Below are positions 45,576 to 56,947 of a stretch of 64,000 bases of DNA, in pieces. Position 1 is the stretch's first letter; each line of letters begins with the position of its first letter. The stretch comes from Blastocystis hominis. Taxonomy: Eukaryota; Sar; Bigyra; Opalinata; Blastocystidae. The translations under genes were made by a program, and so were the position numbers. Below the pieces are notes generated by a model. That model worked only from the letters and a program-made list of their open reading frames with translations. It searched no databases and was not told the DNA's origin. Where the stretch lies: positions 358,510-422,509 of the forward strand of contig NW_013171822.1 of the NCBI RefSeq assembly GCF_000151665.1, read 5' to 3'.

Positions 45576-46573
45576 CCCCTGGATGGGCGGCTACTACCCG
45601 GTGCAGCTCTCCTTCGAGGAGAGTCGTCGCATGATGCGCGAGGACCCCGTCAAGTTCAAGGAGCTGGTGCAGGAGTCGCTGCGTCGCCAGGTGGCCGCGA
45701 TCAACAAGCTGACGGCGCGCGGCATGTACTTCTGGGACTACGGCAACAGCTTCCTCCTGGAGGCCTCGCGCGCGGGCGCCGACATCCTGGCCAAGCCAGG
45801 CGAGAAGACCTACGGCGTGGGCGGCTTCCGCTACCCGTCCTACGTGCAGGACATCATGGGCGACATCTTCTCTCTGGGCTTCGGACCGTTCCGCTGGGTG
45901 TGCACGAGCGGTCTGGAGAGCGATCTGGCGAAGACGGACGAGATCGCCACCAAGATCTTCAAGGACTACATCGCCTCGCAGCCGCCAGCCCCCGTGGCCT
46001 CGCAGCTGGAGGACAATCTGCGCTGGATCGAGCAGGCCGGCGAGAACAAGCTGGTGGTGGGCTCGCAGGCGCGTATTCTGTACGCGGACTGCTACGCGCG
46101 AACCACGATCGCCCGTGCGTTCAACGAGGCGGTGGCTCGCGGCGAGCTGACGGCGCCGGTGGTGATCTCGCGCGATCATCACGACGTCTCGGGAACCGAC
46201 TCGCCGTTCCGCGAGACCTCGAACATCCAGGACGGATCGGCGTACTGCGCGGACATGGCCGTGCAGAACTGCATCGGAGACGCCCTGCGCGGAGCGACCT
46301 GGGTGGCGCTGCACAACGGAGGCGGCGTCGGCTGGGGAGAAGTCATCAACGGAGGCTTCGGAATGGTGCTGGACGGAAGAAAGACGACGCAGATCCGCCT
46401 GGAGAGAATGCTGTTCTGGGATGTGAACAATGGAGTCGCGCGCCGTGCGTGGGCTGGAAACGAGAATGCTCGCCTGGCTCTGGATATTGCTCGTGAAAAC
46501 GAGTGCAGATATGAGTGGACGGATGCCCACTGGGCTTCGGAGGAAACCTTGAAGGACATTGAGAAGTTGTACT
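44478..46573 (+). CDS. UROC1: urocanate hydratase, stop made by poly(A)
   Basis: Three exons with introns of 31 and 30 bp. Conserved throughout with animal-type urocanase: NVPHAPKRPVV, RYFPKKYHAILGPEFAEELK, AQFPQELVTYGGNGSVFSNW, the NAD-binding VTSGLGGMSGAQGKAS, GSDQTSLHNPWMGGYYPVQL, SRDHHDVSGTDSPFRETSNI and LHNGGGVGWGEVINGGFG. It converts urocanate to imidazolonepropionate in histidine breakdown; no other gene of the pathway is in the window. The exon total is 3n+1: cleavage 4 nt before TGTTTGTT leaves T after the TAC codon and poly(A) makes UAA, so the protein ends at DIEKLY, which fits the family. The middle exon is much richer in G+C than the neighbours. Confidence 0.97.
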
Positions 46574-46577
46574 GTAT

Positions 46578-46585
46578 TGTTTGTT
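46578..46585 (+). terminator. TGTTTGTT 3'-end element
   Basis: Exact motif 4 nt (GTAT) beyond base 46573 of the urocanase gene, the spacing that makes its stop codon. Confidence 0.9.
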
Positions 46586-46838
46586 GGAAATTGAATGGAA
46601 AGCATGATTCAATCATTGTGTATGAGACAAAGAACAACAAATAAAAAGAAAGAGTAATAAATATTATTATCTTCAAAGCATGAACGATTTGGGAGGATCA
46701 AAATTACGATACAAGCTTTCCTGAGAACGCACACCCCAAGAGGGGAAAACCATCAAGAGATGATACGAAACTAGAAGGATCAAGAAGTTCAGATTGAGAT
46801 TTACAAAACTTGTGTGGAGATTCGCCCTCTTACAAAAA

Positions 46839-48088
46839 CTATAATAAGCAAGACACACAGGGATCTTTAGTCTTTCTATCGATCATAATGATTTGATCGC
46901 CAACAAGACCGTAAATTGTCTACAAGGAATAAAAATAAAAATAACAAAAGTCTCACTGGCAAAACCTTCCCCTTATCTGAAATGACTGACCTCATTTCGC
47001 TCTTTAGTGTGCTTAGAGATACTGAATTCTCATGAGAGAAGATGATGTCAAGAGCACAAGCCGCTTCGTTGACACCTGCTTTTCCTTCTCTCACGAAACA
47101 TTTACAAAGATGATGTAAGATCTCCTGTCGATGATCAATCTTCTTCTCTGTTTGCTCGAGGTCCAAGCTCTCACTTCCATGGGTAGAGACGCTCAGGGAG
47201 AGAGACGACTCCATTCCTTTAAGCAATGATTCTAATTCGACTAGCAAGGCAGCTTCCTCTTGCTCGCTCTGATCTAATTCGCGGCGCTTTATAGAGAGTT
47301 CATTTTCTTCGTCTTCTAAAAGTCCATCTGCCACTGATTTCTTCAGCCGGTCGAGCTCCGCTCTTTCTTCAGTAATCAAACTCTCAAGCTGGGTGTTATG
47401 CTCTTGGAGTTCCCGATACTGCAGAACCACAGATTGCATGTCCTCCAACTCTTTTAAGAGGAGCTTTTCCTCCTGCTGCAATGATTCCAGCTGAGGCTTA
47501 TAAGGATCAGTATTACCAATACCTTAGACTGATATGTGCTTATTGTATTCTGAAACGACGTGATTTCATTTTCGATTACCATTTCTTCCTCCTGCATTTA
47601 ACCAACGAAACAACGTACATACGTGTATCATATCTGCGAGTTGTTCTCTTTTCCTGCCAACGATAAACTGTTGATCAGTGCCTTTGTACTACAGAAGAGG
47701 TAATATGGATGGAATACTCGCTGGAGCTGATTACGGTAAAGCTCGATCTGCTCTTGAATCATAGAGTACTGAAGTTTCAACTGATTTACCTAAATGAAAC
47801 CATCTATATAAATACTAACTGCTGGAAGGAACTCTGTCAGAGAGTATCTACTAATAAGTTGATCCATTTCTTCCATGATAACTTGAACGGTCCTTTCCTG
47901 CTTTCTATAAAAATCATGTAAGAATGATAAAAGTACGGCATATACTTTTGTTCCTCGATCCATTGGATATCATTTTGTGTAGCAATCTGCGAAGAAAAGG
48001 ATGAGCGACGTTGCGAGTGAAAATGCATCGACCCCACACTCTGCAGGGTGTGGTTCGCTCTATCAAGAAAGGATAAGGAATTTTCCAT
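46839..48088 (-). CDS. coiled-coil protein of unknown function
   Basis: Multi-exon. Starts MENSLSFLDRANHTLQSVGS, followed by Ser/Arg-rich sequence, then a long heptad-containing coiled coil (KKQERTVQVIMEEMDQLI; LLLKELEDMQSVVLQYRELQ; RAELDRLKKSV). The last 100 residues look globular: LHHLCKCFVREGKAGVNEAA, LSTLKSEMRSVISDKGK, then a final exon TIYGLVGDQIIMIDRKTKDP. No family is recognised; the layout would suit a cytoskeletal, kinetochore or tethering subunit. Exons between 47500 and 47900 are only partly resolved. Confidence 0.6.
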
Positions 48089-48677
48089 AATTCCTTAAAT
48101 TGATTTTTAATATAAACCAGAAGGATTGTAGTTTCAAAATTCTAGTGGAGATTCTGTGTTTAGATCAAATCATAAGACGAAGTGGCTTCTGGGAGAGTCG
48201 TTCAAAGGTTTGTTGTGTAGATGGCTTCTTTTGTACACTGACTATTCGTTGATTTTTTTAATGAAACAATACAATAGTTAAAATGGTTGGTCTATGATGG
48301 GATAATAGGAATGTTTCTCAAAAAGTATATAGAATCGGAGAAACAGATGGTTTGAGATGTAATAGATACTATGTCTCTAGTAGTATGTTAGAAGTGAAAG
48401 GTCAAAAAGCAAATGCCAAAAGTAGAACCCACTGGAATTTGTAACTTCGAGAATGATGTGGAACCCATCTCACTAAAAAAGTATCAGTCAACATGATATA
48501 TCAGGAAGCAGGAATCTACGAAAATTGAAGATTCGTATTATTAACTACTACCACACTACCTCTTCCCCAATTCTTCGTCCCATTGTTGACTGTGCCAACC
48601 AGCCAAGGCAAAAAAACAAAATCAACGAAAAAAAGAGGTGTAAATCAAACAGAACACACACACAAAACTGTTCACAA
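48089..48677. other. intergenic, 589 bp, nothing recognised
   Basis: AT-rich spacer between two tandem minus-strand genes. A TGTTTGAT (variant 3' element of the EST1/SMG-like gene) is present on the minus strand near 48649. No other feature seen. Confidence 0.5.
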
Positions 48678-50825
48678 CTATTTCATCGGAGAATCCAACA
48701 AAAAAGGTGTTCCAGTCCGTTCACTCTCATTCGTATCTTGGTCTCCTCCATCCCTAAAATCACTTGAATGGCTCTTTAGAGATGCCGTGCTGCTAACACG
48801 CACACGATTCATTCCGGACGTCGATCGGCTAGATGAACGACTTGCTGTTGGACTAAACACCGAAACACCAGAAACATGCCGAGAGTGAAAACCTGACAAC
48901 TAGGAATCACATCGCAATGAAAGATGCCACAGAAGTCGAAAAAACGCCAAATGGAGCAGAATCTTCTGGAGATATGGAGACAGATGTTGATGCCAAAAGA
49001 GTTAAATCCAGGGAGGATAACGACGCGATTGAAGGGATTGAATAATTATAGGTTAAAGTAAACTCTCCAGACTTTTGAATCACTTCCACAGGACAACGAG
49101 GATCTTGCGTCACACGTTCCATCTGCGTGAGAAACAGCTGCATACACCGATTTTCGCATTCCGTTGGGTTCTTAATAACCTGGTTGCACGGAATATCTCA
49201 AAATCAAAGAACAAACCCTCTATTTACTATCATAAGCACCCTTAAAAGGAAGAAACCCACGTAGCTCCACCTCATAGAACATTAGATCTAGATGAAAAGT
49301 GGAGAAAGAGCGTACCTCGCTTCTCGTCACTCACATGCTTCAGTGGAATTCGGTTTAGCAACCCAATCATTTCGCTCCAAATCATCCACTCTGACTGGAG
49401 AAACACAGAAAAGCGCTGGTGTTGACCGTTTCCAGAGTTTAACATATCCGAGTTAATATACTAGCATTTAGGTGTCCAAAAAAAAAGAATACACGCGGGC
49501 GGTATCCTTCTGCCTGCTGCTTCTGAAGCCATACGACGAACACAGCAATTGTTGGCATATGTCGCAATAAGAATTTTTCCTTTTTGTGGATAGATATCGA
49601 AATGGCCGTATTTCGAATAATCACCGAAACAGTTCGAAACAAGACTGACCACGCCAAAGCGCTAATCTGCGTGGTGACCGAAGACAATGTGACGTCATTG
49701 CCTTTCTTCCATCCATCGTCTGCCATGTAAATGGCAATCATAACGATTCGAAAGATAAGAGGCGCAGAGGCAGCATCGACTTGCAACAATTTATCTGCAA
49801 GGTCACAGTTCAGGACAAAACGCACTTAAGAGGGAAATACACTCGTGGAAAAGAATGCCAAATGTTTCATCGTTAGGCACATGATCCATCAGCAGCTTCT
49901 GTATCTCAATGAACTCGGTGACAAAGAGCTACAATATAAAGAGCCTATCCAAAAGTATACATTCACTAGCTGTTTCTTATTCAGCTCCGAGAGATTCCGT
50001 TCCTTTTCTTGGAAATAGAGTTTTTCATTCTTGGAGAGAAGAATCGACAGATTCCTTTGCGCATTACTGTAAGGCACGGCGCACGCAAGTGAACGGCAGT
50101 AACGATACATTGCCATGCAGTTCGCATCTTCGTATGTGGAAAGAACTGCAAGTTGGTGATGGCCCAAGCCGTTCGAAGGGTCTAAAGCAATGGCTTGCTT
50201 ATACATCATTTCTGCATCCTTGAATAAACTTGACCCATCTGAGGGAGGCGGTAATACAAGTGACTGATATCGATACAAGTCTCCAAGATGAATGATAAGG
50301 TGGTAGCTCAATAAGACTTTTGTGTGCTTAGAAAAACAGGAAGATCTGTCTCCGGCTATGACATTATTTCCAACCTAATAAAAAACATTCAACTGTTGAC
50401 GTGTGCTTGAGCTTCTTAATAATCTGTGTGTAATATTCAATACCCTCCCCAATAATAGACAATAAAGGCTTTATATCTGCCGGAGAATAAGGTTTTGAAA
50501 GGTGAGATAAGGCACTGCGCTCAATTTCAATGGGACGATAAAACCGGTTTTTCCACAAGATTAGGTCAATCTCGTTTTCTAAATAATAGCTGGGATCGGA
50601 AAACATCATCATACAGCAATTCTTCTCAATCCTAGACATGAACAACGAACAATGGCAAAACCATTTCTTTGCATTTTGAAATGTCCTTAGATCCACATTT
50701 TCATTTGATTTATATGCTCGTAATACCTTTTGAACCTGACTCAAGTTTCTAGTATTAACAATAAGAATATATATAAACTTCCGAAATTCATCTCGGTTAA
50801 GCTTCTCCCCATCAGGATTTGACAT
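48678..50825 (-). CDS. EST1/SMG5-SMG6-SMG7 family protein
   Basis: Multi-exon. N-terminal 14-3-3-like region contains LILWKNRFYRPIEIERSALS, matching the LWxxxYxxIExxR signature of the family. The TPR-like core reads LIIHLGDLYRYQSLVLPPPS, DAEMMYKQAIALDPSNGLGH, HQLAVLSTYED and AMYRYCRSLACAVPYSNAQR. A helical domain (PLIFRIVMIAIYMADDGW) and a Ser-rich C-terminal tail (SRSSSRSTSGMNR) follow. No PIN domain is seen, so it is closer to SMG7/EST1A-core than SMG6. Such proteins bind phosphorylated UPF1 in nonsense-mediated decay or act at telomeres. Confidence 0.82.
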
Positions 50826-52420
50826 ACTATCTATTACTAAGCAAGAGGTGGCTAATATATACTTTCTGGATTATTCACAATACCGTATGTAAACTCGAAA
50901 AGAAATGAAGCAGATTTCTAGAACTATTGAAATGAGAAACAACAGAACTAGAAAATGTGGGCGTTTCATCGGATAAAAAGCTATTCTTTTGTATTCTGGA
51001 ATACTACATTGTTCATTTGAATTGAACAGAACAAGATAGAAGAGAATAGGAAGTGAAAAGGAGATACAAAGTTGAAAGAACAATCACCATTATAAGGGGA
51101 GAGTATTTTAGGGTGTGATAGGATGTCCGGATTTCGAATAGGGAAAGCAATTCGCATGATTATTTGTTTTTTCGTTTTGGGTAATGGTGTGACAACTTAC
51201 CACATTTTCTTTCAAAAGAAAAGAATCGCATGAAAAATAGTGTGACATTAAATATGACCATTAGATTTGAGAAAAATAGGTTGTAGGGAATGATAATGCG
51301 ATACATCTGGAGATACAACTTCTAACATATAGAATAGTTCATAAAAAAGGCGCTGCACAAGATATAGGAATAGTTACGAACTGCAGCCTACAATGACATT
51401 GTGATTCAATATGGCTAAGGAATAAAAGTAGTTGTGTCACATTTCTTAGCACTGGCCTTTATTCGNNNNNNNNNNNNNNNNNNNNNNNNNNNNNNNNNNN
51501 AAGTATATTCTCTCTATATTAGCCCTTCTGATGGGGCGCCTAGAATAAAAAAATAAAGTTAAAAAGCTGTACGTCTATTTCAAAATAGGATAAGAAACAA
51601 TTCCATCTTCCATTCCTTCTACGGAGTAATGAAAGCCATGAAATGACATTCTACATAGTGGAACTACTTGAAATACTATTATGGAAAAGAATTGGACCAT
51701 TAAAAACTAAATGGTCAAATAACCTTAATCCCTTTATTAAGTCGTATTGCTAAGAGACTTGGTTGAAAATAGAAGGAATAGCATACAATAAGACAAAAAT
51801 TGTGAAAGAAAAGCATGATATAATGGTCACAAGTGTAAAACGCTTGTCTAGATGTCAGTTCCCCAAAAAATATGGCTAAAGAAGCGAAGAATTAATATGG
51901 GTCTCACTATTAATAAGAATCACCGGTGAAATGCGAACTATAATAGGAACCTAAATGATTGCATAATCAAATATAATATTTTGATAGAAGGCTTATAAAC
52001 GATCATAGCTGTTCGAGAGTGAATGTTCAAGGCAGAAATGCGAAACAATCAGAACACGCCAATAATACACATCTAGCATTATATGTATTGATACATACAA
52101 AATTATACATCATTATCTCTTTTTTAAGCCAGACCACAAAAAATGTCCGCGTAGATTCTTGAATATAACGTTAGGCTGCATGCTTCTCTTCAGTAAATGT
52201 AAAAAGCGATACCGCGTACGAAATTGTTATTATCAGGAAATACCGTACCCTAAGAAAAACCAACTATACTAGGCAAGGGGCCAAGTTCTATATTTCCAGG
52301 GATCATACCGTAATTATGTAAATTAGATGTAATAATATAGCATTAAGGAAACGAACCTCTGTAAAATTTTGCCTTGATTTATGGAAAAATGTACTCTTAA
52401 TGCATCATTTTATTAAAAGG
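50826..52420. other. gene-poor AT-rich stretch with assembly gap
   Basis: 1.6 kb without a supported gene. Contains the 35-N gap at 51466-51500. A hydrophobic minus-strand frame (50871-51083) lacks family features and is not called. Sequence 3' of the gap is AT-rich with no repeats that I can recognise. Confidence 0.55.
51466..51500. other. run of N, scaffold gap
   Basis: 35 consecutive undetermined bases. The sequence on each side is AT-rich and non-coding, so the join is not supported by any gene crossing it; order and distance depend on the assembly. Confidence 0.99.
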
Positions 52421-55400
52421 ATGAATTGCATTCAATCCATTCTCATTTTCTTGATAGTATCTCAAGTACTGTATGCTTTGTCAACGAATTCCTGTACGGA
52501 AAAAGATATGAGAGAGTACCTAAAAGAGTATAAGTCAAAAGGCGATGAGCCACTTGATGACTATATATCGTAAATACAAATATATAATATGATACATAGG
52601 AAGCATTTAAGTGATTGGCAACAATCTTGTGAGGACATCCAGAAAAAGGCTCCCTACAGAAAATACCCTATGAATTTCTCCATTCTATCTGATTTTAGTG
52701 ACGAAGACCTGGAAAAAATGATGGATCTTGGAGTGAAGTATTCTGGAGAAGGTTCCTATGCTGAGCCTGAGAGTACTCCTGCACCCTCCTGGCCAAACGA
52801 GTATGTTGTTGGTCGTGATTTGTGCGAGGGAACTGAAAAGTATTCTGTCTCGAACTCGGACTCCACTTCATGGGCCAGTGCTTTGGTTCTTGCTGCTGAA
52901 GCTGCTTTGCGAAAAGAGGAACGTGATGCACACTTTTCTTTGCCCTATGTGTTGAAGTGTTTGAAGGAAAGTCAGGAAGTTGAGTTCAATGAAGTTTCTC
53001 CATCAGATATGATAGAGTTTGTTAGAGAGAAGGGTTTGATGACTGAAAACGATGCCAATCAGATTTCAGAAGAAGATCTTTGTACTGCTGATGTGAACAA
53101 GTTCTATTTTGAAGTGACGAAGAACGATATTCCGAACAAGAGCGGATTGATGAACTTTGTTGCTGAGGGAGATCCTGTGATTGTGCTGATGGCTCTAGAC
53201 CTGGTTCGAATGAAGACTGTGAACGATGTAACAGGCGATGACATTTACACGGGAGCTACGGATGAACCTTCTTTGTACGGTGTGATGAAGGGATTCGATG
53301 AAAAGAAATGGACCGTGACTTTCAACGTAGTGCCTTGCGAGAATATCGAGATGAATCTCCCTGTCGTGGATAGCGATACGAATGCGAACTATGCTGGAAT
53401 TGCTGGATATGCGATGTCGATCAAGTTTGCGTCGGGACCAATCGATAGTCTTCCCACGATTACCCCCACGGCCGAAGGTCCGACCTCGGAGGTTCCTACT
53501 ACTCAGGTTCCTACCACTCAGGTTCCTACTACCCAAACTCCTACCACTCAAGCTCCTACTACTCAAGCTCCTACCACTCAAGCTCCTACTACTCAAGCTC
53601 CTACTACCCAGGTTCCTACCACTCAGGCTCCTACTACCCAGGCTCCTACCACTCAGGCTCCTACTACCCAGGCTCCTACCACTCAGGCTCCTACTACCCA
53701 GGCTCCTACCACTCAGGCTCCTACCACTCAAACTCCTACTACCCAGGTTCCTACCACTCAGGCTCCTACTGTTCCAGGAAAGTTACTAATTCAAATAGTG
53801 CGTACTTGTGGAACTACGGCTCCTGAGGAGGAATCGTTTGCTATATTTGAAGGAGAAGATTATCTGTCGTCGGAACCAATATATAGTGTAACAGGCTGTG
53901 TAACGGGCACTGAAGAAATCTGGATTAATCCAGTTTTGCACACTATTCTGTTAAAGGACAGTGGATCGAATGGCTGGGATTCAGGTTCGAAAGTTGAGCT
54001 GTATTATATGGGTGCTTCGTTTTTGTTTACGATGAGTTCGGATGCTGAATATACCTCAACATTCAATTTTGGACCGACTCCTACAGAAGGTCCTAAGGAA
54101 ATTGTAGTGGATGACAGCATTGGCTCAATCGACAACATTCCAAAAGATGTAACTAAGCTGACATTCAAGGAAGGTTCTTTCAACAATGTAACGTTTGTTG
54201 TGCTCGATTTCCCTTATTTGAAAATCCTGATATTCGAGAATAACACATTTATGAATACCCAGTATATTGAGATAAATGCACCTGTTCTGGAAGAGTTAAT
54301 AATTGGTGAGAATTGCTTCTCTGGACTGGCTACTACTCGAAGATTGCTGGATGTATCTGGAAAATTAGTACTCAACACTCCTGCATTGAAAAAAGTGGTT
54401 GTTGGTACTAATTCCATGCAAAACATTAGCATTGTGGTACTGACTCAAGTGAGTGTCGATATTCAATTTGTTCTGAGTATGAATGCGATGAACAATGTGA
54501 TTAAAATCGAGTACAGAGTGGAGATATCCATTGAAATCGTAATTAGGATAAAAACGACCATTGAAAACAATGAAGGCCATGAAGGACCTGTCGATGTTGA
54601 ACCTGTTAACCCTCCTACTACTCAAGCGCCTACTACTCAGGTTCCCACCACTCAAGCACCTACACCCACTCCTACACCTACTCCTACTCCAACTCCTACT
54701 CCTACTCCTGAACCTTGGTTCCCCATCTATGATCCTTTCATTCTCGGAGATAACTGCAATTATGCAACTCCTGATACTTGTGTACAAGATATCATTTCTG
54801 AAACCAATGTTACTGCATTGTATTTGGCAATTCGTGATGCTTATCCTACGAAAGCTTTAGCTCATACTCGTGTAATTGCTCTTTCTGGAGTTGATAAAAT
54901 CAATATTGAATTATGGATTGATTCTCTGGGTAAACAAGTATGGAATCCTGCTCCTATCGATTTATACATTTTACCCGATCCTATTAGAGGTCGAATTATT
55001 AGTACTGAACTTGCTATACTTCATTTGAAATTGGTTCAATTCACACGTCCTCGTATTCTCTATATTGGTGATGGAACATTATATCGTGAAGGATTCTTAG
55101 AACTATTGAAGGATATGAATGATAACAAAGATAAGGGTTGGTTTGTAAATTTGGAAGAATTCTATGTTGTGAAGAACTACATTGCTGCATATGATTATTA
55201 TATAGAATCGCAGCGTCCTGGTTATGCTGCTAATCTTACTAGAGATATTGTTGATATTCTATATAACATGTGTACAAATAAAGTCTATTTCCCAAAATTG
55301 CAATACATAAATCTGAATATGAATGGATACAATTTGCAGGGAGCTGCTGGATTCTCTGAGGAATTGAAAAATGCTTGTCCTTCTGTAACTGGTGTTATAA

Positions 55401-56614
55401 TTGAAGCTGGAGATGCTATGGCAATATCTCCTGTATTCTGTCTGGATGAACAATATTTCCAGCCTCAAACAATGACTCGAACTTACTATTATGATATGAA
55501 TGATGCTAAAGATGCTGCTCAATGTCGTTTCAATTGGAATTGGGAAGTGACTGGCATGTTCAACAATGATATAACTGGACCATATCCTTTGCCTACTACT
55601 CCGAATTGTCCTGGATATGAAACCACAACCCCAATACCTGTCACTCAAGCACCTACAAGTCCAGTTCCAACAATGCCTCTAACTACGCCTACTCCTACTC
55701 CTGAACCTTGGTTCCCCATCTATGATCCTTTCATTCTCGGAGATAACTGCAATTATGCAACTCCTGATACTTGTGTACAAGATATCATTTCTGAAACCAA
55801 TGTTACTGCATTGTATTTGGCAATTCGTGATGCTTATCCTACGAAAGCTTTAGCTCATACTCGTGTAATTGCTCTTTCTGGAGTTGATAAAATCAATATT
55901 GAATTATGGATTGATTCTCTGGGTAAACAAGCATGGAATCCTGCTCCTATCGATTTATACATTTTACCCGATCCTATTAGAGGTCGAACTATTAGTACTG
56001 AACTTGCTATACTTCATTTGAAATTGGTTCAATTCACACGTCCTCGTATTCTCTATATTGGTGATGGAACATTATATCGTGAAGGATTCTTAGAACTATT
56101 GAAGGATTTGAAAAGAGGCAAGTATATGGGTTGGTTTGTAAATTTGGAAGAATTCTATGTTGTGAAGAACTACATTTCTACCTATGATATTTTTACAGAA
56201 TTTATGTATCCTGGTTATGCTGTTGATTTAACAAATCAAATTGTGTCTCATTTGAATGACATGTGTACAGATAAAACGAATTTCCCAAAATTGCGATATA
56301 TAAATCTGAATATGAATGGATACAACTTGTTAGGAGCTGCTAATTTTGCCCAGGAATTGAAAAATGCTTGTTCTCCTGAAACTGGTGTTATAATTGAAGC
56401 TGCTGAGATGTTGGTGAAATATCCTGTATTCTGTGTGGATGACTATTCTTTCCAGTCTCAAATAATGACTCGAACTTACTATTATGATATGAATGATGAG
56501 AAAGATGCTGCTCAATGTCGTTTCAATTGGAATTGGGAAGTGACTGGAATGTTCAACAATGATATAACTGGACCATATCCTTTGCCTACTACTCCGAATT
56601 GTCCTTGGATATGA
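52421..56614 (+). CDS. large secreted multidomain protein with inactive papain-like domain
   Basis: Two exons with a 30-bp intron over the apparent stop at 52570 give 1387 residues. Residues 1-20 are a signal peptide (MNCIQSILIFLIVSQVLYAL). Next is an inhibitor-like helical propeptide, then a papain-like region in which the Cys position before Trp is Ser (SDSTSWASALVLAAEAAL) and no convincing catalytic His is seen. Residues about 350-440 are a Thr-Pro repeat (about thirty APTTQ units, 53491-53770). Then come a beta-rich domain, a leucine-rich-repeat-like stretch (FPYLKILIFENNTFM, APVLEELIIGENCF), a second Thr-Pro linker and two 300-residue copies of a module starting PEPWFPIYDPFILGDNCNYA, 993 bp apart. 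It is secreted and probably O-glycosylated on the Thr-Pro stretches. It ends abruptly after the second module. Confidence 0.8.
53491..53770. repeat. tandem 15-bp Thr-Pro coding repeat
   Basis: Units coding PTTQA/PTTQV with alternating ACC/ACT and CAG/CAA codons; about eighteen units. The antisense strand gives an open Ser/Arg/Leu frame that is not real. Confidence 0.95.
54707..56604. repeat. tandem duplication of a 993-bp coding module
   Basis: Copy 1 about 54707-55611, copy 2 about 55700-56604, offset exactly 993 bp. The first 390 bp are almost identical; divergence is concentrated in the central part (around 55110-55300 versus 56105-56290). Confidence 0.95.
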
Positions 56615-56615
56615 A

Positions 56616-56756
56616 CCTAACATTTTATGGCCAGTATTCCGTTAAATAGATATTCGTTCATAAAATAATTCCTGGAGGTTCTTTTTTGTTCAATACATTG
56701 GTATGTAACTCCATTTTGAGCACAAAGAAAAGTGCAATATATTCTAAAATGTTAGG
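56616..56756. repeat. 12-bp inverted repeat between secreted gene and retroelement
   Basis: CCTAACATTTTA at 56616-56627 and its reverse complement at 56745-56756, with a 117-bp loop. Two bases after the big gene's stop and 4 bases before the retroelement tail. Confidence 0.7.
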
Positions 56757-56782
56757 GTTAACAAACAAACAAACAAATTATT

Positions 56783-56869
56783 GACCTGCGGGAGATCTTG
56801 AGCGAGCCGTTGACCGCCTGTTACGTCCGTACCTTCCGGCCTTGGACTTCTTCCCACTAGATGACATCC
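56783..56869 (-). CDS. 29-codon basic Arg/Ser ORF near the retroelement 3' end
   Basis: ATG at 56869 to TAA at 56783; the product is basic (SGKKSKAGRYGRNRRSTARS). It might be the C-terminal exon or a fragment of the upstream frame 57349-56948, or chance. Not recognised. Confidence 0.25.
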
Positions 56870-56947
56870 TGGGTCTGCTTGCTATCCCTTTATGCCACAT
56901 ACCGTATAGAGTGAGCCGTTCATAGTAAGTTCTTTGCAAGAATCTTG

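Noticed and set aside
44575..46605. 676-codon minus-strand frame opposite urocanase
   Set aside because: Shadow caused by the G+C-rich codon use of urocanase; no recognisable protein.
53195..53731. 178-codon minus-strand SGRSL repeat frame
   Set aside because: Antisense of the Thr-Pro repeat; an artefact of the 15-bp period.
53491..53770. CRISPR-like regular repeats
   Set aside because: Contiguous coding repeat without spacers, in a eukaryote.
56751..56765. Telomere-like AACCCTAAC on the minus strand
   Set aside because: Single copy only, beside the retroelement tail; no tandem telomeric array.
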